Below, piece by piece: positions 24,305 through 31,951 of a stretch of DNA of 64,000 bases (within the stretch, counting starts at the first letter, position 1; every line of letters starts with the position of its first letter). The DNA comes from Flavobacterium sp. UBA4098 (GTDB taxonomy: Bacteria > Bacteroidota > Bacteroidia > Flavobacteriales > Flavobacteriaceae), in NCBI GenBank assembly GCA_002382495.1, contig DFXW01000041.1, forward strand, positions 124,366 through 188,365, in the 5' to 3' direction. The notes below the pieces were generated by a model, which saw only the letters and a program-made list of their open reading frames with translations, was not told the origin of the DNA and made no database searches. The position numbers were made by a program, and so were the translations under genes.

Positions 24305-25596
24305 TTAAGAATGCACTAGTTTGGTTCAAAACCGACTTACGAATTGAAGATAACGAAACGCTTTTAAAAGCTATTGCACAAAGTGAGAAGATACTACCTG
24401 TCTATTGTTTTGACGAAGCCCATTTTGAAACTACTCCTTATGGGTTTAAAAAAACGGGTGCTTTTAGAGCGCAATTTTTATTAGAATCGCTCGAAGATTT
24501 GGATACCAAATTAAGAACTTTAGGTTCTGGTTTACGTATTGTGATGGGAAAACCAGAAGTAGAAATCCCCAAATTGGTTCAAGAATACAAAGCGCAAAAA
24601 GTCTTTGCCAAGCGCGAAGTAGCATTTGAAGAAATTCAGACTGAAAAAAAAGTACAAAGTGAATTATTCAAAGTTAGATGTGAATTAGATCGATTTAGCA
24701 CAAGCACCTTATATCGTGCTGAGGATTTGCCTTTTTCTATCAAAGACATTCCGGATGTGTTTACCAATTTTAGAAAAAAAACAGAAAAGGATTCCGAGAT
24801 AAGACAGCCATTTGATGCACCAACCCAAATCAATTCACCTGAAATTGCACCATTGAAATTACCCACTTTAGAAGCCTTAGGGTTGACCAAAACTACCATT
24901 GATTCTCGTGCGGTGTTGCAATTTAAAGGGGGAGAAAGCGAAGCACTTCAACGGTTGAATCACTATTTTTTTGAGGCTCAATGCTTGTCTACCTATAAAG
25001 AAACTCGCAACGGAATGGTAGGCGCTGATTATTCGTCCAAGTTTTCGCCATGGTTGGCCTTGGGTTGTATCTCTCCAAGATTTATTTATGCTGAAATTAA
25101 AAAATACGAAAAGCAATTTGGCGCAAACGATTCGACTTATTGGTTGGTTTTTGAATTGCTTTGGCGTGATTTTTTCCGATTTATGTTTAAAAAATACCAA
25201 ACGAAATTTTTCTTGTATACTGGAATAAAAACGGAAAAAGTGAATTCAAAATCGTTAAATGAAAAGTTGCTTTCGCAATGGAAGAATGGCACCACACCTT
25301 CTGATTTTATCAATGCCAATATGCTTGAGTTACAACAAACGGGATTCATGAGTAATCGTGGGCGACAAAACGTAGCGAGTTATTTTTGCAACGAAATGAA
25401 TATGGATTGGCGTTTTGGCGCTGCTTATTTTGAGGAGCAATTAATCGATTATGATGTTTGCAGCAATTGGGGTAATTGGGCGTATTTAGCAGGAGTTGGG
25501 AATGACCCTAGAGGGCATCGTTATTTCAATATTGAGAAACAATCGAATGATTATGATAAAAAGAAATCGTTTAGAAAGTTGTGGCTAACCGAATAA
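24301..25596 (+). CDS. DASH-type cryptochrome/photolyase
   Basis: A 431-residue flavoprotein of usual Cry-DASH length. It begins NALVWFKTDLRIEDNETLLKA, and shows PVYCFDEAHFETTPYGFKKTG, KTGAFRAQFLLESLEDLD, KEVAFEEIQTE-like AKREVAFEEIQTEKKVQ, and in the FAD domain YKETRNGMVGADYSSKFSPWLALGCISPR, ELLWRDFFRFM, MLELQQTGFMSNRGRQNVASYF and YDVCSNWGNWAYLAGVGNDPRGHRYFN (each a consecutive stretch, seen in parts). The FMSNRGRQN and GVGNDPR motifs are diagnostic of the DASH group, which repairs CPDs mainly in single-stranded DNA. Last gene of the photolyase operon; converges on the DUF2452 gene with a 1-base gap. Confidence 0.92.
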   Translation: MIKNALVWFKTDLRIEDNETLLKAIAQSEKILPVYCFDEAHFETTPYGFKKTGAFRAQFLLESLEDLDTKLRTLGSGLRIVMGKPEVEIPKLVQEYKAQKVFAKREVAFEEIQTEKKVQSELFKVRCELDRFSTSTLYRAEDLPFSIKDIPDVFTNFRKKTEKDSEIRQPFDAPTQINSPEIAPLKLPTLEALGLTKTTIDSRAVLQFKGGESEALQRLNHYFFEAQCLSTYKETRNGMVGADYSSKFSPWLALGCISPRFIYAEIKKYEKQFGANDSTYWLVFELLWRDFFRFMFKKYQTKFFLYTGIKTEKVNSKSLNEKLLSQWKNGTTPSDFINANMLELQQTGFMSNRGRQNVASYFCNEMNMDWRFGAAYFEEQLIDYDVCSNWGNWAYLAGVGNDPRGHRYFNIEKQSNDYDKKKSFRKLWLTE

Positions 25597-25597
25597 A

Positions 25598-26008
25598 TTA
25601 TTCGGTTGCGGTTTCTAGAACCACCCATTTTTTATCACTATTCAATTTAAAAGAACCAATAAATTCTTTATTCCATTCATTGGGAGCAATTAGTGATAAA
25701 AACTCAATACCGTCATCACCTAAATACATATGATAGGTTTCGCCAATTACGGGTTCAAAAGCAAATTTAGCATTGTACACTAATTCATTCCATTTGTAAT
25801 CGTCCATCAATTTTTGGTAAGCCGATTGCAATTCTTGAAATTTGTTTTCAAATTCTTTGTTGACACTGTGAATACCACGTGATTTCCAAGCTACCACATC
25901 ATCTGCTTTAATAACAGGCGCTCCTACAGAAGTTGCATACGGCAATAAACTAGCGTTGTATCCTTGTTCTTCAGAGTATACGATATTGTCTGGTTTTTTA
26001 TCGCTCAT
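25598..26008 (-). CDS. DUF2452 domain protein
   Basis: A 136-residue protein starting MSDKKPDNIVYSEEQGYNA, a pattern shared by the DUF2452 family found in Flavobacteriaceae; LPYATSVGAPVIKADDVVAWK follows. The remainder is mixed alpha/beta with an acidic C-terminus, no signal peptide and no membrane segment. Its function is not known. Convergent with cry-DASH with only one base between them and no terminator, so readthrough antisense is possible. A TAAATTTG box at 26057-26050 lies 42 bases upstream on its strand. Confidence 0.75.
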   Translation of the reverse strand: MSDKKPDNIVYSEEQGYNASLLPYATSVGAPVIKADDVVAWKSRGIHSVNKEFENKFQELQSAYQKLMDDYKWNELVYNAKFAFEPVIGETYHMYLGDDGIEFLSLIAPNEWNKEFIGSFKLNSDKKWVVLETATE

Positions 26009-26049
26009 GGCTATTTTCTGTGATTTTAAAACTAATTTGTTAACGGAGT

Positions 26050-26057
26050 CAAATTTA
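26050..26057 (-). promoter_or_regulatory. TAnnTTTG -7 box of the DUF2452 gene
   Basis: The minus strand reads TAAATTTG 42 bases before the ATG at 26008. Confidence 0.4.
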
Positions 26058-26217
26058 CAATAAAATGTATTTGAAATAGGGAACTTTTGTTGAAATAATC
26101 ATCTCTTAGGTCTTGATTACTTAGAATTTCAATTTATTTTTTATAGTAATTAAGTTATGTTATTGTAAATAAATAAAAAACCGATAGGCACTAGTATGGA
26201 AGTAAACAAATAGTTGT

Positions 26218-26225
26218 TATTTTTG
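26218..26225 (+). promoter_or_regulatory. TAnnTTTG -7 box of galM
   Basis: TATTTTTG lies 25 bases before the galM ATG at 26251; this is a typical leader length for the phylum. Confidence 0.4.
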
Positions 26226-26250
26226 AAATTCCTACTTCTAAAAATTGATT

Positions 26251-27288
26251 ATGAAAATACGTTCCAATTCAAAGTCACCTACTCAATTATTTGGAGAGTT
26301 ATCAAACGGTAGTAAAGTATATTCCCATGAAATTTCAAATTCCAATGGGATGACTCTCAAAGTTATGGACTATGGAGCGACTGTAATTGCATTGAAAAAA
26401 AGCTTAAAAAACGGAAAAGTAGTTGACGTTGTCTTAGGTTTCGATGCATTGTCAGATTATGTGGATTCTTATTCGCTTCCAAGCGCACCCTATTTTGGAG
26501 CTACGGTGGGTCGCTTTGCAGGACGTATTGCAAATGCCACTTTTGATTTAAATGGGAAGTCAATTGTACTTCATCAAAATAATAGTGGAAATGCTTTGCA
26601 TGGAGGAATAGAGGGCTTTAGCCAAAAACTATGGAGATTGGAGCAATTGAAAACGGATAAAAACCCTTCGGTAAGTTTCAGTTATAGGAGTCCTGCAGGT
26701 GAAGAACAATACCCTGGTGAATTAAAAGTTAGTGTTACTTACACGCTAACCGAAGAAAACGAATTAGAAATTGAGTACAAAGCTACCACTAACGAGCCTA
26801 CGGTGGTCAATTTAACGCATCACAGTTATTTTAATTTAGAGGGGCAACATAGTAGTGTTTTAAAACAAGAACTCCATATTGATGCCTATGAAATTTTAGA
26901 AACAATTGACATGATTTCAACAGGAAAAATGCTTCCAGTTCAATCTACCGATTGGGATTATACTGCTCCAAAACCATGTCCTGAAGTAATTGATACTACC
27001 TTTGTTATCAAGGCAAAAGAATCTTTAGCTGCTACCCTTTTGAGTAAAGAAAACAATTTAAAAATGGAAGTGTATACCAATCAACCTGGTTTGCATGTCT
27101 ATGTTGGTGGAAATTGTTTTACTCAAATCAAAGGGAAAGAAAATGCCTCTTACCATTCCCAAAGTGGGATTTGTTTTGAAACTCAAAATTTCCCAGACGC
27201 ACCCAATCATCCAAATTTCCCGTCGGCAATTCTGTTGCCAGGCGATATTTATTTTCATAAAACTATTTATAAATTTCAATCCTTTTAA
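26251..27288 (+). CDS. galM: Aldose 1-epimerase (galactose mutarotase)
   Basis: Interconverts the alpha and beta anomers of galactose and other aldoses, so that galactokinase can use them. The 345-residue protein has family motifs YGATVIALKK, PYFGATVGRFAGRIANATF, LHGGIEGFSQKLW, NLTHHSYFNLEG with the catalytic His, DTTFVI and GICFETQNFPDAPNHPNFPS with the catalytic Glu region. No signal peptide is evident; it should be cytoplasmic. The start is the ATG at 26251, two codons after a TTG that opens the frame. Followed after 1 base by the GH53 gene: a galactan-use operon. Confidence 0.95.
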   Translation: MKIRSNSKSPTQLFGELSNGSKVYSHEISNSNGMTLKVMDYGATVIALKKSLKNGKVVDVVLGFDALSDYVDSYSLPSAPYFGATVGRFAGRIANATFDLNGKSIVLHQNNSGNALHGGIEGFSQKLWRLEQLKTDKNPSVSFSYRSPAGEEQYPGELKVSVTYTLTEENELEIEYKATTNEPTVVNLTHHSYFNLEGQHSSVLKQELHIDAYEILETIDMISTGKMLPVQSTDWDYTAPKPCPEVIDTTFVIKAKESLAATLLSKENNLKMEVYTNQPGLHVYVGGNCFTQIKGKENASYHSQSGICFETQNFPDAPNHPNFPSAILLPGDIYFHKTIYKFQSF

Positions 27289-27289
27289 G

Positions 27290-28345
27290 ATGAAAAAAAA
27301 CATATTAATTTCTTTTTCAGCCGTTATGCTTTTGGCTTGTTTTTCGTGTAGTTCACAAACTGAAGTAGCCCCAAAGCCTGTCGATCCAATTGTACCAGTA
27401 GCTACTTCCTTTGTAAAAGGGGCTGATGTGGGTTGGTTGCCCCAAATGGAAGCTACGGGTTATCGTTTTTTAGATCAAGATGGCAAAGTAAAAGATGCAT
27501 TACAATTATTAAAAGACAGGGGAATGAATACGGTTCGCCTTCGCGTATGGGTCAATCCTTCCAACCATAAAATTGATGGGCATTGCAGTAAAGAAGAAAC
27601 GGTTGCTATGGCAGTTCGCGCCCAAAAATTAGGAATGCGTGTGATGATTAATTTTCATTACAGCGATTCTTGGGCCGATCCTGCTAAGCAAAACAAACCT
27701 TTGGCTTGGGCCAATCATACCGTAGCCCAATTAAAACAAGACGTTTACAACCATACTTTTGATGTCATTTCAGCTTTGAAACAAGCAGGGGTTACACCCG
27801 AATGGGTTCAGGTGGGGAATGAAATACCAGGAGGTATGTTATGGCCAGAAGGGAGTACCAATAATTGGAGTCAGTTAGCCCAATTCCTAAATAGCGGATA
27901 CGATGCGGTCAAGGCTGTAGATTCGAAAATTAAAGTGGTTGTACATGTCGACGAAGGAAATAATAACGCCAAATTCAGATGGTTTTTTGATGCCGCTACA
28001 GCGCAAAATGTCAAATACGATATCATTGGATTGTCCTATTATCCATATTGGATTCAAAAAGATTATACACAAACCATCGCCGATTTGTCTACGAATATGA
28101 ATGATATGGTAGCTAGATACAACAAAGATGTCATGGTGGTTGAAGTGGGAGGTGAGTATGACAAAGTACAAAACACCTATGAGATGTTGCGCGCCACCAT
28201 TCAAGCAGTTAAAAATGTTCCTAACAATAGAGGATTAGGGGTGATGTATTGGGAGCCTCAGGGAGAAAAAACCTGGAGCGGTTATTCGCTAAGCGCTTGG
28301 CAAGCGGATGGGAAACCATCGCCGGCTTTGGATGCGTTTAAATAA
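27290..28345 (+). CDS. GH53 arabinogalactan endo-beta-1,4-galactanase (lipoprotein)
   Basis: Endo-acting hydrolase that cuts beta-1,4-galactan chains of pectic arabinogalactan. The ATG at 27290, one base after galM, gives a lipoprotein signal peptide (MKKNILISFSAVMLLACFSC) with the lipid Cys at about residue 20. The GH53 barrel follows: KGADVGWLPQME, NTVRLRVWVNPS, VMINFHYSDSWADPAKQNKP, EWVQVGNEIPGGMLWPEG with the acid/base Glu, and VMVVEVGGEY with the nucleophile Glu near residue 280. The 351-residue length is normal. A longer frame reaching back to 27095 overlaps galM and is rejected. Galactan oligomers released at the surface would feed galactose uptake by the downstream symporter. Confidence 0.93.
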   Translation: MKKNILISFSAVMLLACFSCSSQTEVAPKPVDPIVPVATSFVKGADVGWLPQMEATGYRFLDQDGKVKDALQLLKDRGMNTVRLRVWVNPSNHKIDGHCSKEETVAMAVRAQKLGMRVMINFHYSDSWADPAKQNKPLAWANHTVAQLKQDVYNHTFDVISALKQAGVTPEWVQVGNEIPGGMLWPEGSTNNWSQLAQFLNSGYDAVKAVDSKIKVVVHVDEGNNNAKFRWFFDAATAQNVKYDIIGLSYYPYWIQKDYTQTIADLSTNMNDMVARYNKDVMVVEVGGEYDKVQNTYEMLRATIQAVKNVPNNRGLGVMYWEPQGEKTWSGYSLSAWQADGKPSPALDAFK

Positions 28346-28399
28346 AGTACGATTAATATAAATAAAATTGGAAATACAACATGCCCTAAAGGGAATACT

Positions 28400-28513
28400 A
28401 TGAATACACCATTAATTCAATCCACAACGGATTTTTTCAAAAAAACCTTTGGCAGTAGTCCGCAAAAAATTGTCTTGTCTCCTGGGCGAATCACAACGAG
28501 ACATCACAGCTGA
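28400..28513 (+). pseudogene. galK: galK (galactokinase) 5' remnant
   Basis: An intact start codon opens a 37-codon frame reading MNTPLIQSTTDFFKKTFG then QKIVLSPGR. This is how bacterial galactokinases begin (FxxxFG, then xxPGRxNxIGEH), but the frame then leaves the family sequence after PGR and stops at 28511-28513. The rest of galK (about 350 codons, including the GEHTDYN and GKM motifs) is gone. The break lies at about 28481-28490, where the sequence becomes the end of galT. The lost gene would have phosphorylated galactose, the step after GalM. Confidence 0.82.
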
Positions 28514-28568
28514 AAGAAGTGCAGCAATGCTAAGAGAACAATCAGAGGTGCATTATAAGTTGAGATAA
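28488..28568 (+). pseudogene. galT: galT (galactose-1-phosphate uridylyltransferase) 3' remnant
   Basis: Frame 28488-28568 reads ESQRDITAERSAAMLREQSE, then VHYKLR and a TAA. This matches the C-terminal end of GalT (E. coli GalT ends with an ETQRDLTAEQAAERLR-type stretch followed by IHFRE). It is a different frame from the galK remnant, overlapping it at the junction. The N-terminal 300 or so residues, including the nucleotidylated-His active site, are missing. Together with the galK stub this shows a single deletion in an ancestral galK-galT pair. I read this as a natural scar; assembly error cannot be excluded from sequence alone. Confidence 0.78.
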
Positions 28569-28671
28569 TTTACGATATACAATATTGATTTACGAACAAA
28601 AAACAATACAATCCAACTAACTTTACACCAAAACCACTATATTTATTTCCGCTATTTAACCAATAAAAACT

Positions 28672-30360
28672 ATGAACCAAAACAGTCTTGAATTAACCGA
28701 TTACATTGTCTTTATCATCTACTTTTTAGTAGTATCTATATATGGATACACCATTTACCGCAAACGTGAAAAAAATGAAAACGATGCGAAAGCCTACTTT
28801 TTAGCCGAAGGGAAATTAACCTGGTGGGCTATTGGGGCCTCTTTAATTGCCTCCAATATTTCAGCAGAACAATTCATCGGGATGAGTGGTGAAGGATTCT
28901 TTTTAGGAATTGCCGTAGCGGCATACGAATGGATTGCAGCGATTACTTTATTGATAGTGGCCATTTGGTTTATTCCAGTGTATTTGAAAAACAAAATTTA
29001 CACGATGCCTCAGTTTTTAAAGACACGATACAACGAGTCGACGGCTTTGATTATGGCGGTATTTTGGTTGTTTTTATATGTTTTTGTGAACTTAACTTCT
29101 ATTTTATACCTGGGGGCTGTGGCTATTAATGGTTTAGCTGGTGGCGAATATTTGCATGTTATTATGATTGGCTTGGCTTTCTTTGCCTTAGTAATTTCAT
29201 TAGGCGGGATGAAAGTAGTCGCCTATACCGATGTGATTCAGGTAGCGGTTTTGTTGATTGGCGGATTAGTGACTTCCTATATCGCTTTAACAACGGTAAG
29301 TCATTATTTTGGTTTTGGTCACGATGCGATCGCTGGTTTCCAAGTGTTAATGGACCAAGCACCAGAACATTTTAAAATGATTATGCCCGAACCAACAGCC
29401 GCTTCGACTCAAGAAGAGATCAATAAATACTTGACTATTCCGGGATTGATGGCCTATTTGGCTGGTATTTGGATTATCAACTTGAATTATTGGGGTTGTA
29501 ACCAATACATTACCCAACGTGCTTTGGGTGCCGATTTAGATACGGCGCGTTCCGGAATTTTATTCGCGGGATTCATTAAATTGTTCATGCCGTTGATTGT
29601 TATTTTGCCTGGAATTGCTGCCTATGTTTTGCATCAAAGTGGGCATTTACCACAATTAGTTGGCGGAAAAGACGGCGCTTATTCGGCTATTTTGACGTTT
29701 TTGCCTACCGGTTTAAAAGGACTTTCAGTTGCGGCTTTGACCGCAGCTATTGTAGCTTCATTGGCAGGAAAAGTCAACAGCATTTCTACTATTTACACTT
29801 TGGATATCCATAAAAAATACATTCAAAAAGATGCAACAGATACCAAACAAGTCAACGTTGGTAAATACGCTGTTTTTGCAGCCATGTTTTTTGCGGTACT
29901 ATTTACTTGGAATGATACCTTAGGAATTGGTGGCGTAGGTGGATTTACCTACATTCAAAAATATACTGGTTTTATTAGTCCTGGGGTATTTGCGATGTTC
30001 ATTTTAGGAATGTTTTGGAAACGTACTACAGGAGCTGCTGCTGTTGTAGGAGTACTAGCTGGATTTGCTTTGTCGGTAGTGTTTAATGAATTGGCTCCAG
30101 CTTGGTTTGGAAATGATACCTGGTTGTATACGGCTTATGCCAATGGCAAAGGCGGTTATGAAATACCTTTTTTAATCTGTATGGGCTTATCATTTATTTT
30201 TACGATGCTTCTGATGATCGTAGTGAGTTTGGCTGGACCTAAAGTAAATGAAAAAGCATTTGAACTAGACAAAACGATGTTCAAAATGAAACCACAAACC
30301 ACCATTTTAATCGTAGCCTTAGTCTTGACTATTTTTGCACTGTATGTGAAGTTTTGGTAG
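28672..30360 (+). CDS. Na+/sugar symporter (SSS/SGLT family)
   Basis: A 562-residue, 13-14-helix inner-membrane symporter of the solute:sodium symporter family, SGLT-like. It starts with a short periplasmic end and helix 1 (DYIVFIIYFLVVSIYGYTIY). Typical SGLT features are AEGKLTWWAIGASLIASNISAEQFIGMSG in helix 2, YNESTALIMAVFWLFLYVF, GGMKVVAYTDVIQVAVLLIGG, LNYWGCNQYITQRALGA and AALTAAIVASLAGKVNSISTIYT in the sodium-site helix. It imports a sugar, plausibly galactose given galM, GH53 and the galK/galT scar just upstream, but substrate is inference. Followed by a weak hairpin. Confidence 0.93.
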   Translation: MNQNSLELTDYIVFIIYFLVVSIYGYTIYRKREKNENDAKAYFLAEGKLTWWAIGASLIASNISAEQFIGMSGEGFFLGIAVAAYEWIAAITLLIVAIWFIPVYLKNKIYTMPQFLKTRYNESTALIMAVFWLFLYVFVNLTSILYLGAVAINGLAGGEYLHVIMIGLAFFALVISLGGMKVVAYTDVIQVAVLLIGGLVTSYIALTTVSHYFGFGHDAIAGFQVLMDQAPEHFKMIMPEPTAASTQEEINKYLTIPGLMAYLAGIWIINLNYWGCNQYITQRALGADLDTARSGILFAGFIKLFMPLIVILPGIAAYVLHQSGHLPQLVGGKDGAYSAILTFLPTGLKGLSVAALTAAIVASLAGKVNSISTIYTLDIHKKYIQKDATDTKQVNVGKYAVFAAMFFAVLFTWNDTLGIGGVGGFTYIQKYTGFISPGVFAMFILGMFWKRTTGAAAVVGVLAGFALSVVFNELAPAWFGNDTWLYTAYANGKGGYEIPFLICMGLSFIFTMLLMIVVSLAGPKVNEKAFELDKTMFKMKPQTTILIVALVLTIFALYVKFW

Positions 30361-30382
30361 TCACTAAAAATTAAAAATACAA

Positions 30383-30421
30383 AACTCCGTTAATAGATCA
30401 TTTGATACTTTCAACGGAGTT
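30383..30421. terminator. Hairpin, possible bidirectional terminator
   Basis: AACTCCGTT (30383-30391) pairs with AACGGAGTT (30413-30421) across a 21-base loop. It lies between the symporter gene and the convergent kelch-TM gene and is weaker than the other terminators of the window. Confidence 0.5.
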
Positions 30422-30469
30422 ATATTTGTAATTTGTTTTATACTATTTGAATTAACTAGTAAACCATTA

Positions 30470-31828
30470 TTATATTTCGATAAGTAAATTAGGTAGTAAA
30501 AGAATATCCTTTAAACGTTTGTCCTCCGAATTTTTACGTTCTAATATCAAACTTGATTCTGGCATATCAGTAATCAATGCTACTTTTGCAACTAAGTTAT
30601 TAACCGCTAGTTCTCTTCTTTTTATAACAGCTGTTACGGTTTCTGTTTGCTTAGCATTTTCAAATAGTTCATTTAATGTATTCAATGAAACATATTCATT
30701 TGGATGTTCCAATAAAAAGTAAAGAATCTTTTTTTCGTTTTCTTCAAATGAAGTTATCTTTTTTTGTTTGAACTCAAATTCGTTTGTCTTTCTATTGAAT
30801 GTTATTTTAGTATTTGGACCCTTTTTAACTTTCTTTTTGTACCAGGTAATTAGTCCAACTAAAATAAAAAGAATGATTACACCTACAAGGCCATATTTTT
30901 TATAATTGATCCCTTCATAAGATAAAATAAAGGGCTCGCTTCCTAAATATTTTCCCTTGATTTCTTCGATTGTCTTTTTTGAAAAATTAATTCTTCGTTT
31001 ATTGTTTTCAAAGATGCCGTAAATGGTATCATTTTTTGCCAACATCGCTTTAGGCACTATATGGTTGGAATAGTCGTATTTATTAACCGTATTTTGTTCT
31101 AAATCTACTTCTAGAAGAATTTCATGAAATAGATACAATTTGTTTTTAATCTGAATCGAATTATATTCAGAGGACACCAATTTTGAATTATAAGTCCCCA
31201 TTTTTTCCCATGTCATTGTGGGCAAATCTAATTTCCAAAGAAATGGCGCAACATCATTAACTTGCCTAATATTTTTTGGGTCATTAGCGATTCCGCCAAA
31301 TATGTATAATTGATTGTTTTTTCTAAAACTAAATACTTCGCAACATCTTGCTTCCGGGAATTTTTTGCCAAAAGTTTGTTCTTGGTTCCACTCTCCATTT
31401 TTAGAATCGTATCGAGTAATGATATTTTTGTAGGTAAAAAGACCGTACCCGCCAAAAAAATGAATCTGATTGTTATAGATAAATGGAGTAGTGCCAAACT
31501 GGTTATTATGTAAATACGAATTATCTACTCTAACAATAGAATCATTTCTAAATTCTAAAACGGGTCCGCATCCTGAGTGAACTAAATATGTTTTTTCAGC
31601 TACATTTAAGGCAAGGTATTCGTTTAACTTCCCTGGAAATGGGGTCATTTTTAATTGAAATCGTTTCCCATTTTTATAGAATAAGGAGTCGTTAATAAAT
31701 ACAATAGTTTTTTTGGATTTTGCTTCAATAAACAATAAGATACGATCGTTATAATTCCAGGTTTGACTATAAACACTAAGCGATAATAGTAATGTAATAA
31801 ATAAAAATTGTATGTCTTTTGTTCTCAT
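30470..31828 (-). CDS. Kelch-repeat transmembrane protein with cytoplasmic tail (possible regulator)
   Basis: A 452-residue protein. Residues 1-22 form a signal peptide (LLLSLSVYSQ). About 25-300 carry repeats like NNQIHFFGGYGLF, NNQLYIFGGIAND and PTMTWEKMGTYN, the FGG/W pattern of kelch beta-propeller blades, expected in the periplasm. A membrane helix follows at about 311-331 (YGLVGVIILFILVGLITWY) with a KKKVKKG stop-transfer sequence. The cytoplasmic tail (about 345-452) has a helix-rich pattern, EENEKKILYFLLEHPNEYVS and TAVIKRRELAVNNLVAKV, that could be a winged helix, as in transmembrane one-component regulators. I see no kinase or phosphorylation site. It is a single gene; DNA binding is inference. 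Confidence 0.65.
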   Translation of the reverse strand: MRTKDIQFLFITLLLSLSVYSQTWNYNDRILLFIEAKSKKTIVFINDSLFYKNGKRFQLKMTPFPGKLNEYLALNVAEKTYLVHSGCGPVLEFRNDSIVRVDNSYLHNNQFGTTPFIYNNQIHFFGGYGLFTYKNIITRYDSKNGEWNQEQTFGKKFPEARCCEVFSFRKNNQLYIFGGIANDPKNIRQVNDVAPFLWKLDLPTMTWEKMGTYNSKLVSSEYNSIQIKNKLYLFHEILLEVDLEQNTVNKYDYSNHIVPKAMLAKNDTIYGIFENNKRRINFSKKTIEEIKGKYLGSEPFILSYEGINYKKYGLVGVIILFILVGLITWYKKKVKKGPNTKITFNRKTNEFEFKQKKITSFEENEKKILYFLLEHPNEYVSLNTLNELFENAKQTETVTAVIKRRELAVNNLVAKVALITDMPESSLILERKNSEDKRLKDILLLPNLLIEI

Positions 31829-31951
31829 TTTTTGTAGATAATAATAAGCAGAAAATGTAATAATAAAAAGGTGTATTTAATATAAATAAAACCAAAAATT
31901 AATGAAAAATTAGTTCTATTTTTTTATTGATCTCATTGAAATTCCCCATAA

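Noticed and set aside
27095..27289. N-terminal extension of the GH53 gene
   Set aside because: It overlaps galM and lies before the lipoprotein signal peptide starting at 27290.
28569..28671. Further genes between the galT remnant and the symporter
   Set aside because: AT-rich sequence without a frame, only leader of the symporter gene.
30519..30722. Antisense ORF within the kelch-TM gene
   Set aside because: Shadow of the real gene; no signal, RBS or family resemblance. The same applies to the many other short frames opposite nuo, bio and photolyase genes.
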